From an uncultured Clostridia bacterium (GTDB lineage Bacteria; Bacillota; Clostridia; Christensenellales; Borkfalkiaceae), in the NCBI GenBank assembly GCA_947626575.1, contig CANQSR010000017.1, positions 1 through 39,111 of the forward strand: a stretch of 39,111 bases of DNA, in the 5' to 3' direction. Positions 1-7,717 of this stretch are shown here, one piece after another. Below the pieces are notes generated by a model, which did not search any database, had not been told where the DNA came from, and was given only the letters and a program-made list of their open reading frames with translations. The position numbers and the translations under genes were made by a program. Within the stretch, counting starts at the first letter, position 1; the number at the start of each line of letters is the position of its first letter.

Positions 1-51
1 ATAGACCGTGTTCCCGATTTCCTTTTGATAACTGAATTGTTTGTTGTTCAA
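1..51 (-). CDS. Partial small protein, possibly TnpW-like (transposon-encoded)
   Basis: The minus strand stays open from a TTG at 51-49 to the window edge and reads as about 17 residues with the pattern F-x-Y-x-K-E-I-G-N-T-x-Y. That pattern recalls the N-terminus of small TnpW-type proteins encoded by clostridial transposons (K-x-I-G-x-T-x-Y). It lies directly downstream of the 58-aa gene on the same strand. No ribosome binding site is evident before the TTG, and only the first codons are inside the window. The family call is memory-based and weak; it could also be a non-coding tail. Confidence 0.28.
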   Translation of the reverse strand, partial: MNNKQFSYQKEIGNTVY

Positions 52-57
52 GTATTC

Positions 58-234
58 TTATTCGAGCGCTTGGAATAGCTCGACATACTCTTTTGCCGAT
101 ATGTCGCGGCTCACACAATAGTCATACAAGACGCTCTTGAAAAGAGCATTCCGTTCCTCTTGAAGAAGCTCTTCAATGTTGTCGTCGCCAAGTTTTGCAG
201 CCCCAATGTTCTGTTGTTCGGTTGCATTTTTCAT
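58..234 (-). CDS. Hypothetical 58-aa protein
   Basis: A short reading frame of 58 residues begins at an ATG (234-232) preceded 6 nt upstream by a perfect AGGAGGT (247-241), which is the main reason to believe it is real. The protein is acidic, predicted mostly helical, with an E-E-L-L-Q-E-E-R stretch around residues 21-28 and a C-terminal half rich in aromatic residues (YDYC, EYVELF). No signal peptide or membrane segment is visible and I do not recognise the family. It sits between the AbiE operon and a possible transposon-type fragment, so it is probably part of the same mobile region. Confidence 0.55.
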   Translation of the reverse strand: MKNATEQQNIGAAKLGDDNIEELLQEERNALFKSVLYDYCVSRDISAKEYVELFQALE

Positions 235-374
235 AAAGTTACCTCCTAAATTTCAGAGCCCATCTCGCTCCTGTCGCTATAACTTTACATTATTTTTGCA
301 ACAAAAGCCACCAATCGCACCCTTGAATTTTGTCAGGTTGAACCTTACATCGCTTGGAATATCGGCTTCTGCCT

Positions 375-1313
375 TTATTCCGCCTCTTTTGTGCGCCACA
401 ATGCGGCGGGGTGGCGTGAGATACGTTGAACAATATCCTCGTCGTCGAAAAGGAGTGAAGGTTCATAGATTTTCTCTTTCATTTTCTGCACGAATTCGGT
501 TTCGCCCACCGTCAAGACAATCAGTTCTTTCAAGTAGTCGATTACGGTCGTCTTGGCTTTTTCGATATCGAAAGTGTCCGTCTTGGCGATTACGGGCTTC
601 AACTGCGTCTTGAATTTGTAAAAATTCAGACTTTCGAGATTGGCGTAATTCAGCTCCAAAATCGAATAGTCGCCTGCGATGACGCTGTAAAAGATCAGAC
701 ATTTTTTGAGTAACGTTTTGTCGCTAATAATGCCGCGCTCGATCATAGAATGGACGTCGTACAAGTCCCGCGGCGTCGCCCGCGATAAAAGCGCGTTGAT
801 CTTGCTGGCGTACAGCTCGGTCGTATTCAGCGTGAGAACGTCAAAGCCGCCGATAATTCCCTTCGTCAAAAGGCTCTTCTTCACGAGGGAAAGAATATGA
901 CAACGGTCGAGATAGTTGACCTCGACTTTGATATTGTCCCGATTGCCCGCGCAGTTGATATAGCCGAACACAAAAGATGTGAGCGCGAAATACTCCCGCG
1001 TGTCGATGAGCGAATAACCCTCCTGAAACATATAGTCCGTGAGGCGCTTGCCGATTTTTTCCTTTACGGCAGGGAGTTCCTCGCGGGCGACGTTTTCCGC
1101 ATAATCGAGGTCAATATCCACGGATAGCCGCGGAAGTTCGACCGCCGTCAGATTGATCGCCGTGCCGCCTTTTAGCGCGAGCTTCCCGCCAATTACAGAA
1201 TCGGCATTAAGAAATTTCAAGACCTCGGCAAGCCGCAAAACCTTTTCGAGCGTCTCCTTGATGAAGCCCGTCTGCGCCGCCAATGAGTTAAGATATTGCT
1301 TTGAAAATTCCAT
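375..1313 (-). CDS. abiEii: AbiEii-type nucleotidyltransferase toxin
   Basis: 312 residues. This is the toxin of the type IV AbiE toxin-antitoxin/abortive-infection system, a DNA-polymerase-beta-like nucleotidyltransferase; characterised relatives block growth by modifying RNA. The fold signature is visible: K-G-G-T-A-I-N-L at residues 48-55 (the GGT/GS nucleotide-binding motif), then D-I-D-L-D-Y at 66-71 (metal-binding Asp pair), a third acidic position in K-V-E-V-N-Y around 129-134, and a C-terminal E-L-Y-A-S-K ... R-D-L-Y-D segment at about 166-186 typical of the COG2253/AbiEii family. The start codon directly abuts the stop codon of the antitoxin gene and its AGGAGG lies inside the last antitoxin codons, so the two are translationally coupled. 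All key residues appear present, so the toxin is probably intact. Confidence 0.9.
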   Translation of the reverse strand: MEFSKQYLNSLAAQTGFIKETLEKVLRLAEVLKFLNADSVIGGKLALKGGTAINLTAVELPRLSVDIDLDYAENVAREELPAVKEKIGKRLTDYMFQEGYSLIDTREYFALTSFVFGYINCAGNRDNIKVEVNYLDRCHILSLVKKSLLTKGIIGGFDVLTLNTTELYASKINALLSRATPRDLYDVHSMIERGIISDKTLLKKCLIFYSVIAGDYSILELNYANLESLNFYKFKTQLKPVIAKTDTFDIEKAKTTVIDYLKELIVLTVGETEFVQKMKEKIYEPSLLFDDEDIVQRISRHPAALWRTKEAE

Positions 1314-2051
1314 TTAATAACCTCCTCCGATCCGAGCGATGAGATTTTTCGGCGCCATCAGTCGCCACTCGGAATTGTATTCCACTTCGCCGTATTCGTC
1401 CTTCAAAAAGTATTTCACTTGCTTTGTCAAATGCCGTTTGCATTCGTCAAAGAAATCGTCCGAAAAACCGAATTTTTCTTGAAAGTGTTGCAGAATGTAA
1501 CCCGCCTTTTGATAGAGAAGGACACAGTTGTAGGCGTTGAGCGCGCCAAGCAGTTCCTTTTCGTCAAGGATGCGGATCTGCCCGAGCGCGCCGAGCAGTT
1601 CGTCGATCCCGCCGCACGCATCGATGTCGTCGATACAGTCGATTACCGTGCGCTCGAGCGTGGTAACGCGCACTCCCACCTGTTCAATATACGCGATACC
1701 GTAACCGTTGTTCGGCTGTTTGCGGATATAATCGATATCGAGAAAGGTAAACGGATTAAACCGCGATTTGCTTCCGACCGTCACCGTATGGAACACCTGA
1801 TTCGCCGCGCCATAAAATTCCAATGCCGAATGATAGCAGAGGAAGGTGTCGTCCGCGATCTTGCTTGCGATCTCGAATTTCGTCGCCATCGGCTCGCCAG
1901 TAACGTCGGCGAGGACATAAAGCCCCTTGCGCACTTTCATGATCTTTTTGGCGCGAAGTCGCCCCGCGATCCAATTCTCATATTGCATATCGCTCAAAAA
2001 CTGCGGGCGGACATCCGCTTTTGTAAAGAGATAGGGAACTTGTTTTACCAT
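1314..2051 (-). CDS. abiEi: AbiEi-type antitoxin / transcriptional regulator
   Basis: 245 residues. This is the antitoxin of the AbiE pair, a COG5340-type protein with an N-terminal winged-helix DNA-binding domain (about residues 1-75, including the R-K-G-L-Y-V-L wing) and a C-terminal antitoxin domain. Family hallmarks seen are Y-H-S-A-L-E-F-Y-G around residues 93-101 and V-T-T-L-E-R-T-V-I-D around 129-138. In studied AbiE systems this protein both counteracts the toxin and represses its own promoter by binding inverted repeats. It is first in the operon, with the toxin gene following with no spacer. The ATG at 2051-2049 is preceded by AAGGA. Confidence 0.9.
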   Translation of the reverse strand: MVKQVPYLFTKADVRPQFLSDMQYENWIAGRLRAKKIMKVRKGLYVLADVTGEPMATKFEIASKIADDTFLCYHSALEFYGAANQVFHTVTVGSKSRFNPFTFLDIDYIRKQPNNGYGIAYIEQVGVRVTTLERTVIDCIDDIDACGGIDELLGALGQIRILDEKELLGALNAYNCVLLYQKAGYILQHFQEKFGFSDDFFDECKRHLTKQVKYFLKDEYGEVEYNSEWRLMAPKNLIARIGGGY

Positions 2052-2072
2052 AATGACTTCATCCTTTTAACT

Positions 2073-2101
2073 ATTATAGCGCGAAACAATATGATTGTCA
2101 A
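2073..2101 (-). promoter_or_regulatory. Near-consensus sigma-A promoter of the abiE operon
   Basis: On the minus strand a perfect TTGACA (2101-2096) is separated by 17 nt from a perfect TATAAT (2078-2073). The predicted start site is near 2066, which leaves a leader of only about 15 nt that starts at or next to the AAGGA ribosome binding site of abiEi. Such a strong promoter fits a toxin-antitoxin operon that must be held down by autorepression. No clear long inverted repeat for AbiEi was found by eye. Confidence 0.8.
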
Positions 2102-2170
2102 CGGTTTTGAGCCATTTTAGAAAATAATATTGTAAAAAAGAACTATCTTGATAATCGATATTAAAAGATA

Positions 2171-2201
2171 AGAAGCCGAGGATTGAAAACTCTCGACTTC
2201 T
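2171..2201. terminator. Hairpin, possible orphan terminator
   Basis: A 10-bp stem with one mismatch (2171-2180 with 2192-2201, loop 11 nt) is followed on the plus strand by TTTGTTTG and on the minus strand by a short T-rich stretch. No gene inside the window obviously ends here, because abiEi is transcribed away and the next plus-strand gene starts at 2972. It may be a remnant of an older gene arrangement. Confidence 0.35.
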
Positions 2202-2219
2202 TTGTTTGACTCGCCCAAA

Positions 2220-2272
2220 GGTGTATTCCGATATTAAATTAAGTTTTTTCTTGATTCCCTATGGAATACACC
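2220..2272. repeat. Inverted repeat with 10-bp perfect arms
   Basis: GGTGTATTCC at 2220-2229 is exactly complementary to GGAATACACC at 2263-2272, with a 33-nt AT-rich loop. It stands at the left border of the GC-rich repeat block, just where the AT-rich abiE region ends. Function is unknown. A related GTGTATC word recurs in the repeats near 33670 and 38551. Confidence 0.5.
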
Positions 2273-2279
2273 CTTCGGC

Positions 2280-2770
2280 AGGGCGTTTTTTTGCGTTCTG
2301 CGACTCCTTGTGGTGCGAGGCTCGCTCGCCTCCCCCTGTTTCGAAGAAATGGGGGGAGGGTAGGGTAGGGGGTACCCTTGGCGCCCCCTTGAGGGGGAGC
2401 TGACCCGCGGTTTTGCGGGGCGGAGGGGGTGGCGTTCCAATTGTATGACACCCCTTCCGTCACTCGCTTCGCTCGTGACACCCACCCCTCAAGGGGTGGG
2501 CGAGACCTGCCCCTACTTGTGGGGGCGGGTGGCGCGGCTTTGCCACGTCAGGTGGGGGTGATGAAAGGCGAGAGAATGTCCCCCCCCACCACCGCCCTGC
2601 GGGCGGAGCCTCCCCCCATGGGGGGTAGGCCCTTGCTGTCCCTTTTAGGGAAAGTGGCGCGAAGCGCCGAAAGGGTTTCAAACCCCTCTGTCACTCGCAG
2701 GCTCGTGACATCTCCCCTCAAAGGGGCGACGAGACCTGCCCTCTCCCTCCCCGTGCAAGAAAAGGGGAAA
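2280..2770. repeat. GC-rich mosaic intergenic repeat block (copy 1)
   Basis: This gene-free stretch is made of short palindromes and dispersed repeat words. Examples are the perfect 9-bp stem 2481-2489/2492-2500, the CCCGC...GCGGG hairpin near 2404-2419, and CCCCC...GGGGG near 2384-2397. Segment 2521-2561 matches 38680-38720 over 41 nt with one mismatch. Segment 2691-2712 is identical to 38635-38656. Segments around 2635-2690 and 2707-2735 match 33528-33634 with small changes. The open frames crossing it are low-complexity and have no ribosome binding site, so no gene is called. Confidence 0.75.
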
Positions 2771-2890
2771 AATGGGGGAAATTCCATGAAATTGTAGGAA
2801 AATTTTTTTCAAATGTTACCTTGTTAACCAATAAAATGAGCGAAAAAGAAAGAAGTTTCGTGAAAAAATAAAAATTTTTTTCAGAAACTA

Positions 2891-2919
2891 TTGACAAAGG
2901 CACATTTTGGTTGTACAAT
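2891..2919 (+). promoter_or_regulatory. Sigma-A promoter of the YKGW-repeat lipoprotein gene
   Basis: TTGACA (2891-2896), a 17-nt spacer and TACAAT (2914-2919) lie 53 nt before the start codon. An A/T-rich tract upstream (2796-2890) could act as an UP element. An imperfect palindrome with GTTAC/GTTAAC half-sites at 2815-2828 could be an operator, but this is only a visual guess. Confidence 0.82.
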
Positions 2920-2971
2920 GACACTACAAAAGTATCCCTTCCATGAGATAAGGGGTAGCAGGAGGAAATTT

Positions 2972-5900
2972 ATGAAAAAGTTGGTAGCGCTACTACTTGG
3001 CTCCGCACTGATAGCGACATCGGTGGCGGGCCTCGCGGCGTGCGGCGGTGGTCCGGCGGCTCCGGAAATCACGCGCCGTGCCGATCCGCGTGCCGCCGAT
3101 GCCTATGAAGCCTATAACTATTTAGGCGAGAAGGTCGGATCCTATAAGACGATCGCAGACGCGATCAACGCGACCGTCACGGCCGATCTGGATTTCACCG
3201 ACACAGAGGACACGGAAGTCGCGCCCGGCGCGAAAGGCGGCTACGTCGTCAAGAAGGGGAGCGAAAAGCACCTCTTCGACAACAAGAAAGGGTTTGCTTC
3301 GGGCAACTCCGACTGCTTCTGGTACTATGAGGACGGCAACAAGCTGGCCGCCTTCAACTGCTGGGATACCACGCAGGGCGTTGCCATTTTGCAGAACTCG
3401 AAGATCATTACCCACCAGACGGGTTCCACGGGTACGGAATCCATGCAGTCGTGGAACGGCTTCGCGCTTCTCGACCATCACGGCAACCCCATCGACAGTA
3501 GCACGACTTTGCCTCCCACGTGGGAATTCTCCAAACCCATGGACGCCGGCATCATGGCGTTCCCCGCGAGAAAGAAGGGCGTTGAAGGTCTCCGCTATTC
3601 GATGGACTTCACCAACGTGAAGATCACCCCCGCCTATGAGGGCGTGACGGATCCCGTCTATGCTTACTTCGGCATCTATGTTTGGCAGGATAATTACGTG
3701 CTTGCGACGGGTATCGCCTGCGACACGACGACGGGCCAATGGTATCCCTTCCGCGGCACCTCCCGCGACGACTCGTTCTATGACATCGTATATAATGTAG
3801 AGGGCAGTTCCAAGCCCCTGTTCACTTCCACGTGGCATGAGGATGAGAACGGCGGCTACTTCACCCCCGACGTCAAGACGGCCGACCTCGAAGTCAAGAC
3901 CTACCGCGGCGAGTTCCTTGAAGACGAAGAGCGCTACTATTGGGACGACAAGCTCTCCATCGTGTTCGATAAGGGCCTCGGCAGCGAGTTCACGTATGAC
4001 CTCCTCATCGACGACGTCATGATGAACAACTATTGGGGACTTCCCATCGCGTGCGACAACGGCTATGTCTTTATCGCCGGCCTCGATATCAAGAACCACG
4101 CTGAGGACGTCAGCACCGTTCCCAACGTCGATTATTTCAACGGCGCGAAGTTCGAAAACCTCACCGTGACGGCGGCCTCCGTGTACTTCCCGACCGAGGA
4201 AGAGATGACCGACGATGAGTATACGCTCGCGATCATCGATCCCGAACTGCGCGGCAAGTGGCACGATGCGCTCATGGCGAACGACGAAGTCACCAACGGC
4301 ACGTGGGATTATACCTATCTCTACAACTATGCCTGCACCTCCTATGAGAAGAAGGACGGCACCGACGTTTACAGCTTCAAGTTCGACGGCAGCCCCGTTG
4401 CGGACGAGCTGATCGGCGGCAAACTCAAAGAGTATCAGGATAAGATCGACAGCCTCAAAAATATGACCGTGGACAACGTCGCCGATTATATCGGTACCTA
4501 CGACGAAGTGACGGCGTGGTACGGCGTGGACGATGCGCACACCGGTTCCAGCGGCATTTTGCAGCAGTATCTTTTGGTGCTCGACTTCGCGCCCTACATT
4601 GCGGCAAAGCCCACCTATGAGGCTTCCTTCAAGCTCTCCGAAGAGGGGCAGAAGGTCCGCGATGAACTCGAAACTTACAGTGTCCTCTCCAATTACACCT
4701 ATAAGGGTTGGGAGGCTCCCGCAGGCACGGAGGACGTGAAGGGTTATCTTTGGAGCGAAGCGCAGAAGTTCGGCGCATTGCTCGCAAGATACAACAAGCT
4801 CGAAGCAACCGACCAAAGCAACATTCTCCGCCTTTACAGCGGCGGCGCGACCGAGTTCGGCCTTTGGAGAGAAGCCTATGAAGGCATCCATGCGTACCTC
4901 AACAACGCGGCCGCCACGGGCGCTTCCTATAAGATCGCCAATATCGATATGGGCGGCGGCACCACCACCTACACGGGTACCCAAGCGCTCCAAAAGCTCT
5001 TCGAACTCTCCTCGAAGATCCACACGGCGACCTATTCCGCTATCACCACCGGTGAGGACGGCATGGTCAATAGCGACGATAACAATTGCTTCCACGATAG
5101 TTTCCATTTGCTCTACCTTGCGCAGAAGTTGAGAGAGAACGAAGTTCTTCCCGACATCTATGAGGATGTGTTCCTTGCAATGGTCTCGCAAACTGCCCGT
5201 TCCAAGAATTTCGTCTCCGACTTCGATAATTATATCTACCCCGTTCTTACGCTTGCGAGCAGGATCTATACCGCCCAGCAGAACGGCGACTTCCTGTGGC
5301 TCAATGACGAGATCGCGAAGATCATCAACGATCACATGATCGGGTTCTCCTTCACCGAGGGCGGCTTCCTCTGGAACATAGGGAAAAACCACGATATCCG
5401 CGATACCAACCAAAATTACGAGGCCTACTTCGGACTTCCCAATGCGGGCAGCTGGCTTGACAACGAGAAGTACATCGTCGACTTCGTCAAGGCCGCCGAT
5501 CCCGCGGCTGTGGTCGGAGACAACGGTTACGGCTTCAAGGCCGCCGTTACGGCGCTCGCCGAGGATCCGAGAGAGACCGTATCCGATGAAGTGAAGGCCG
5601 TCAACACCGCCTTTGCCGCCTTCTCGGTCATGCCCAAGTATGAATACAAGGGCTGGACGACGACGGAAGAAGATATCAAGGGCTATCTCTTCACCGAACT
5701 TGCGGCGTTCAAAGCAAACGTCAAGCCGCTCTATGATAATCTCTCCGTGAGCGACAAGGCCGACTTTGCGATCATTGCCAACATGAATTCCTTCAATGCG
5801 TGGATGAAACTTGCCGAGGATACCACCATTCTCGAAACCTATCCCGCGCTTGACGGCATCTCCGTACACACCTATTCCAACCCCAAGACCCTGACCGAAC

Positions 5901-7477
5901 AGAAAGATTTTAGCGGCATGGACTTGTTCGATCACCTCGTCCGTTGGGCCTATAAGCTCTATATCGGCGGCAGTTTCGGCGAATACAACGATTACAGACA
6001 GGGCAACGGCATCCTCGATTTCAACGGCGCTCCCTTCCCTTCGAGCTACCTCTGCATGCTCTATGAGACCCTGACGGGCAAAGCGGGAGAGGGCTATGAA
6101 CTTCCCAAGTTCGTGCAGGATCTCTTCGAAGAGATCAAATTCGATACCTTCTATAAGACGGCATGGTATCCCATCGTAGGCACCGCGAAACTTGCCCAGC
6201 GCATCCATGATGAAGAGCTTGAAACGCTCGGCGACCTCACCGATGAAGAACTGAAATTCCTCAACGAGGTTTGGGTAAACTCGTACAAGATCGGCGACCT
6301 GCTCACGTGGAATTGGAACGACGGCAAAAAGTTTGAAACGTACCTGAGCGACGCGATGGCCTACATGACGGTTCTCGGCGGATGCACGCTCACCGAGGAG
6401 GTCAAACCCGAAAAAGAGGGTGATCCCACCGAAAGACCTTACAGGGCATACAAATACTTCGCGATCGTGCAAGAATTCCTTGAAAAGTGCGGCTACACCG
6501 TGAATCCCAACGGCTGGGGCGTCACCGACGGCACCATCGAGATCCCCAAGGAAGAGGCTCCCATCGTCACCGCCGATGATATCAACACGAACTTTGCCAA
6601 ACTCTCCGTCGCCACCGATATGAGCAAGTATTCCTACAAGGGTTGGACTACACGGGGAAGCAACAAGCAGGGCTATCTTTTCAGCGAAATCACCCTCTTC
6701 GATCAAATCGTAGCGGCTTACGACAAACTCGATGATACCGAAAAAGCAAAAGTCACCTCTGCCACCGGCGACAATTGGAAGGCATGGAAGAGCATCTCCG
6801 AACAGTTGAAGGCTATCCCGGCCGAAAAGCTTGCGCTCGAAGTCAAAGGCGCCGATAGAGACGAAAAGACTGCCGTCAACTATACCGTCGGCGAAGTGTT
6901 GGGCGAATTGCTTGCAGTCGTCGAAAGGTGCAACACGAAGGGCATCAAGCTGAATTTCGATAACGGTATCGATGGAAACGTGTCCTTCCGCGCTTACTAC
7001 TTCATCTTTACGCTTGAAGATATGGGCATCACCGTTCCCAAGTTTGTTCTTGACGCAGTTGCGACCGTAGAGGATACCAATGATACCGGCGGGACGCTCA
7101 AAACGGATATCAAGTATATCATGGCGATCATGAAACTTGCGGCGGCGCTCAAAGCCGATCCCGACTATGTTCTGACCGATGAGGATATCGCCATGGTCAA
7201 TGAGACGATGGTCGGCAAAAAGGTCTTCGTCAACGGCGGGTTTAATTACTCCTATTATAATGACGGCAAATGCAAAGACGTCATGTCTTGGCACAGCAAG
7301 GGCTATAAGATCTATTATGGCATCACCGAAGATTTCTGCGAGAGCCAGAAGCTCGTCATCGGCTACCTCGTTGAAAATTACGACGCGACTGCTCTCAAAT
7401 ACGATAAGCCTACGGATGTTCCCGATGACAACATGATGGGCATCGAGGCAGTGATCTCTGCTCCCGTCGCCGAATAA
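2972..7477 (+). CDS. Large surface lipoprotein with three YKGW-type repeats
   Basis: 1501 residues from the ATG at 2972, chosen because AGGAGG lies 6 nt upstream and a lipoprotein signal peptide follows directly; a longer frame from 2891 would begin inside the promoter. The lipobox is L-A-A-C with Cys24, so the mature protein should be lipid-anchored on the outer face of the membrane. The first 450 residues are rich in aromatic and acidic residues and may form beta-sandwich domains. From about residue 570 three related modules follow, each with an aromatic-Y-K-G-W motif (residues 577, 892, 1222) and then G-Y-L-(F/W)-(S/T)-E about 12-15 residues later; the modules are 315-330 residues apart. 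I do not recognise the family. Its place just ahead of a sugar importer suggests glycan binding or capture, but that is inference only. A very long antisense frame opposite it is a compositional shadow. Confidence 0.88.
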   Translation: MKKLVALLLGSALIATSVAGLAACGGGPAAPEITRRADPRAADAYEAYNYLGEKVGSYKTIADAINATVTADLDFTDTEDTEVAPGAKGGYVVKKGSEKHLFDNKKGFASGNSDCFWYYEDGNKLAAFNCWDTTQGVAILQNSKIITHQTGSTGTESMQSWNGFALLDHHGNPIDSSTTLPPTWEFSKPMDAGIMAFPARKKGVEGLRYSMDFTNVKITPAYEGVTDPVYAYFGIYVWQDNYVLATGIACDTTTGQWYPFRGTSRDDSFYDIVYNVEGSSKPLFTSTWHEDENGGYFTPDVKTADLEVKTYRGEFLEDEERYYWDDKLSIVFDKGLGSEFTYDLLIDDVMMNNYWGLPIACDNGYVFIAGLDIKNHAEDVSTVPNVDYFNGAKFENLTVTAASVYFPTEEEMTDDEYTLAIIDPELRGKWHDALMANDEVTNGTWDYTYLYNYACTSYEKKDGTDVYSFKFDGSPVADELIGGKLKEYQDKIDSLKNMTVDNVADYIGTYDEVTAWYGVDDAHTGSSGILQQYLLVLDFAPYIAAKPTYEASFKLSEEGQKVRDELETYSVLSNYTYKGWEAPAGTEDVKGYLWSEAQKFGALLARYNKLEATDQSNILRLYSGGATEFGLWREAYEGIHAYLNNAAATGASYKIANIDMGGGTTTYTGTQALQKLFELSSKIHTATYSAITTGEDGMVNSDDNNCFHDSFHLLYLAQKLRENEVLPDIYEDVFLAMVSQTARSKNFVSDFDNYIYPVLTLASRIYTAQQNGDFLWLNDEIAKIINDHMIGFSFTEGGFLWNIGKNHDIRDTNQNYEAYFGLPNAGSWLDNEKYIVDFVKAADPAAVVGDNGYGFKAAVTALAEDPRETVSDEVKAVNTAFAAFSVMPKYEYKGWTTTEEDIKGYLFTELAAFKANVKPLYDNLSVSDKADFAIIANMNSFNAWMKLAEDTTILETYPALDGISVHTYSNPKTLTEQKDFSGMDLFDHLVRWAYKLYIGGSFGEYNDYRQGNGILDFNGAPFPSSYLCMLYETLTGKAGEGYELPKFVQDLFEEIKFDTFYKTAWYPIVGTAKLAQRIHDEELETLGDLTDEELKFLNEVWVNSYKIGDLLTWNWNDGKKFETYLSDAMAYMTVLGGCTLTEEVKPEKEGDPTERPYRAYKYFAIVQEFLEKCGYTVNPNGWGVTDGTIEIPKEEAPIVTADDINTNFAKLSVATDMSKYSYKGWTTRGSNKQGYLFSEITLFDQIVAAYDKLDDTEKAKVTSATGDNWKAWKSISEQLKAIPAEKLALEVKGADRDEKTAVNYTVGEVLGELLAVVERCNTKGIKLNFDNGIDGNVSFRAYYFIFTLEDMGITVPKFVLDAVATVEDTNDTGGTLKTDIKYIMAIMKLAAALKADPDYVLTDEDIAMVNETMVGKKVFVNGGFNYSYYNDGKCKDVMSWHSKGYKIYYGITEDFCESQKLVIGYLVENYDATALKYDKPTDVPDDNMMGIEAVISAPVAE

Positions 7478-7535
7478 GATCACCATCACCGATTCCTCAC
7501 CCCAAAAGTGAGTGAAATTCCTCCATACCCGCCTT

Positions 7536-7668
7536 CCTCCGGAGTTTCCCGGAGGAGGGCCCGCGGTGGGGGAGCAAGAAGTCCATTCCCGGCCCCTTTC
7601 GCATTTTCTCCCCCCCTTAGGCGAAAGCGGCCCCCTTGCCCTGCATCCCCGCCCCAAAAGCGGGGATG
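7536..7668. repeat. Hairpin-rich spacer between lipoprotein and importer genes
   Basis: The 240-nt gap at 7478-7717 holds two clear hairpins: 7536-7542/7549-7555 (7 bp, loop 6) and 7644-7652/7653-7659 loop/7660-7668 (9 bp perfect, loop 7, followed after a few bases by TTTT). The sequence is low-complexity C/G-rich and resembles the other intergenic repeat blocks. It may attenuate transcription between the two genes. No separate promoter for the downstream gene was recognised. Confidence 0.5.
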
Positions 7669-7717
7669 GGGTGAGGTTTTCTGGGGGGGAACCAACGAAA
7701 GTAGGGAGGAATTTTCC

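Noticed and set aside
2206..2800. Several short frames of 65-122 aa in the repeat block
   Set aside because: All are low-complexity Pro/Arg/Gly-rich translations of palindromic repeats without ribosome binding sites.
3122..7657. A 1511-residue open frame on the minus strand opposite the YKGW-repeat lipoprotein gene
   Set aside because: It lacks a ribosome binding site and signal of its own, its composition (runs of Gly, Val, Ile, Arg, Asp) is that of a codon-bias mirror, and the plus strand has a clear promoter, ribosome binding site, lipobox and internal repeats.
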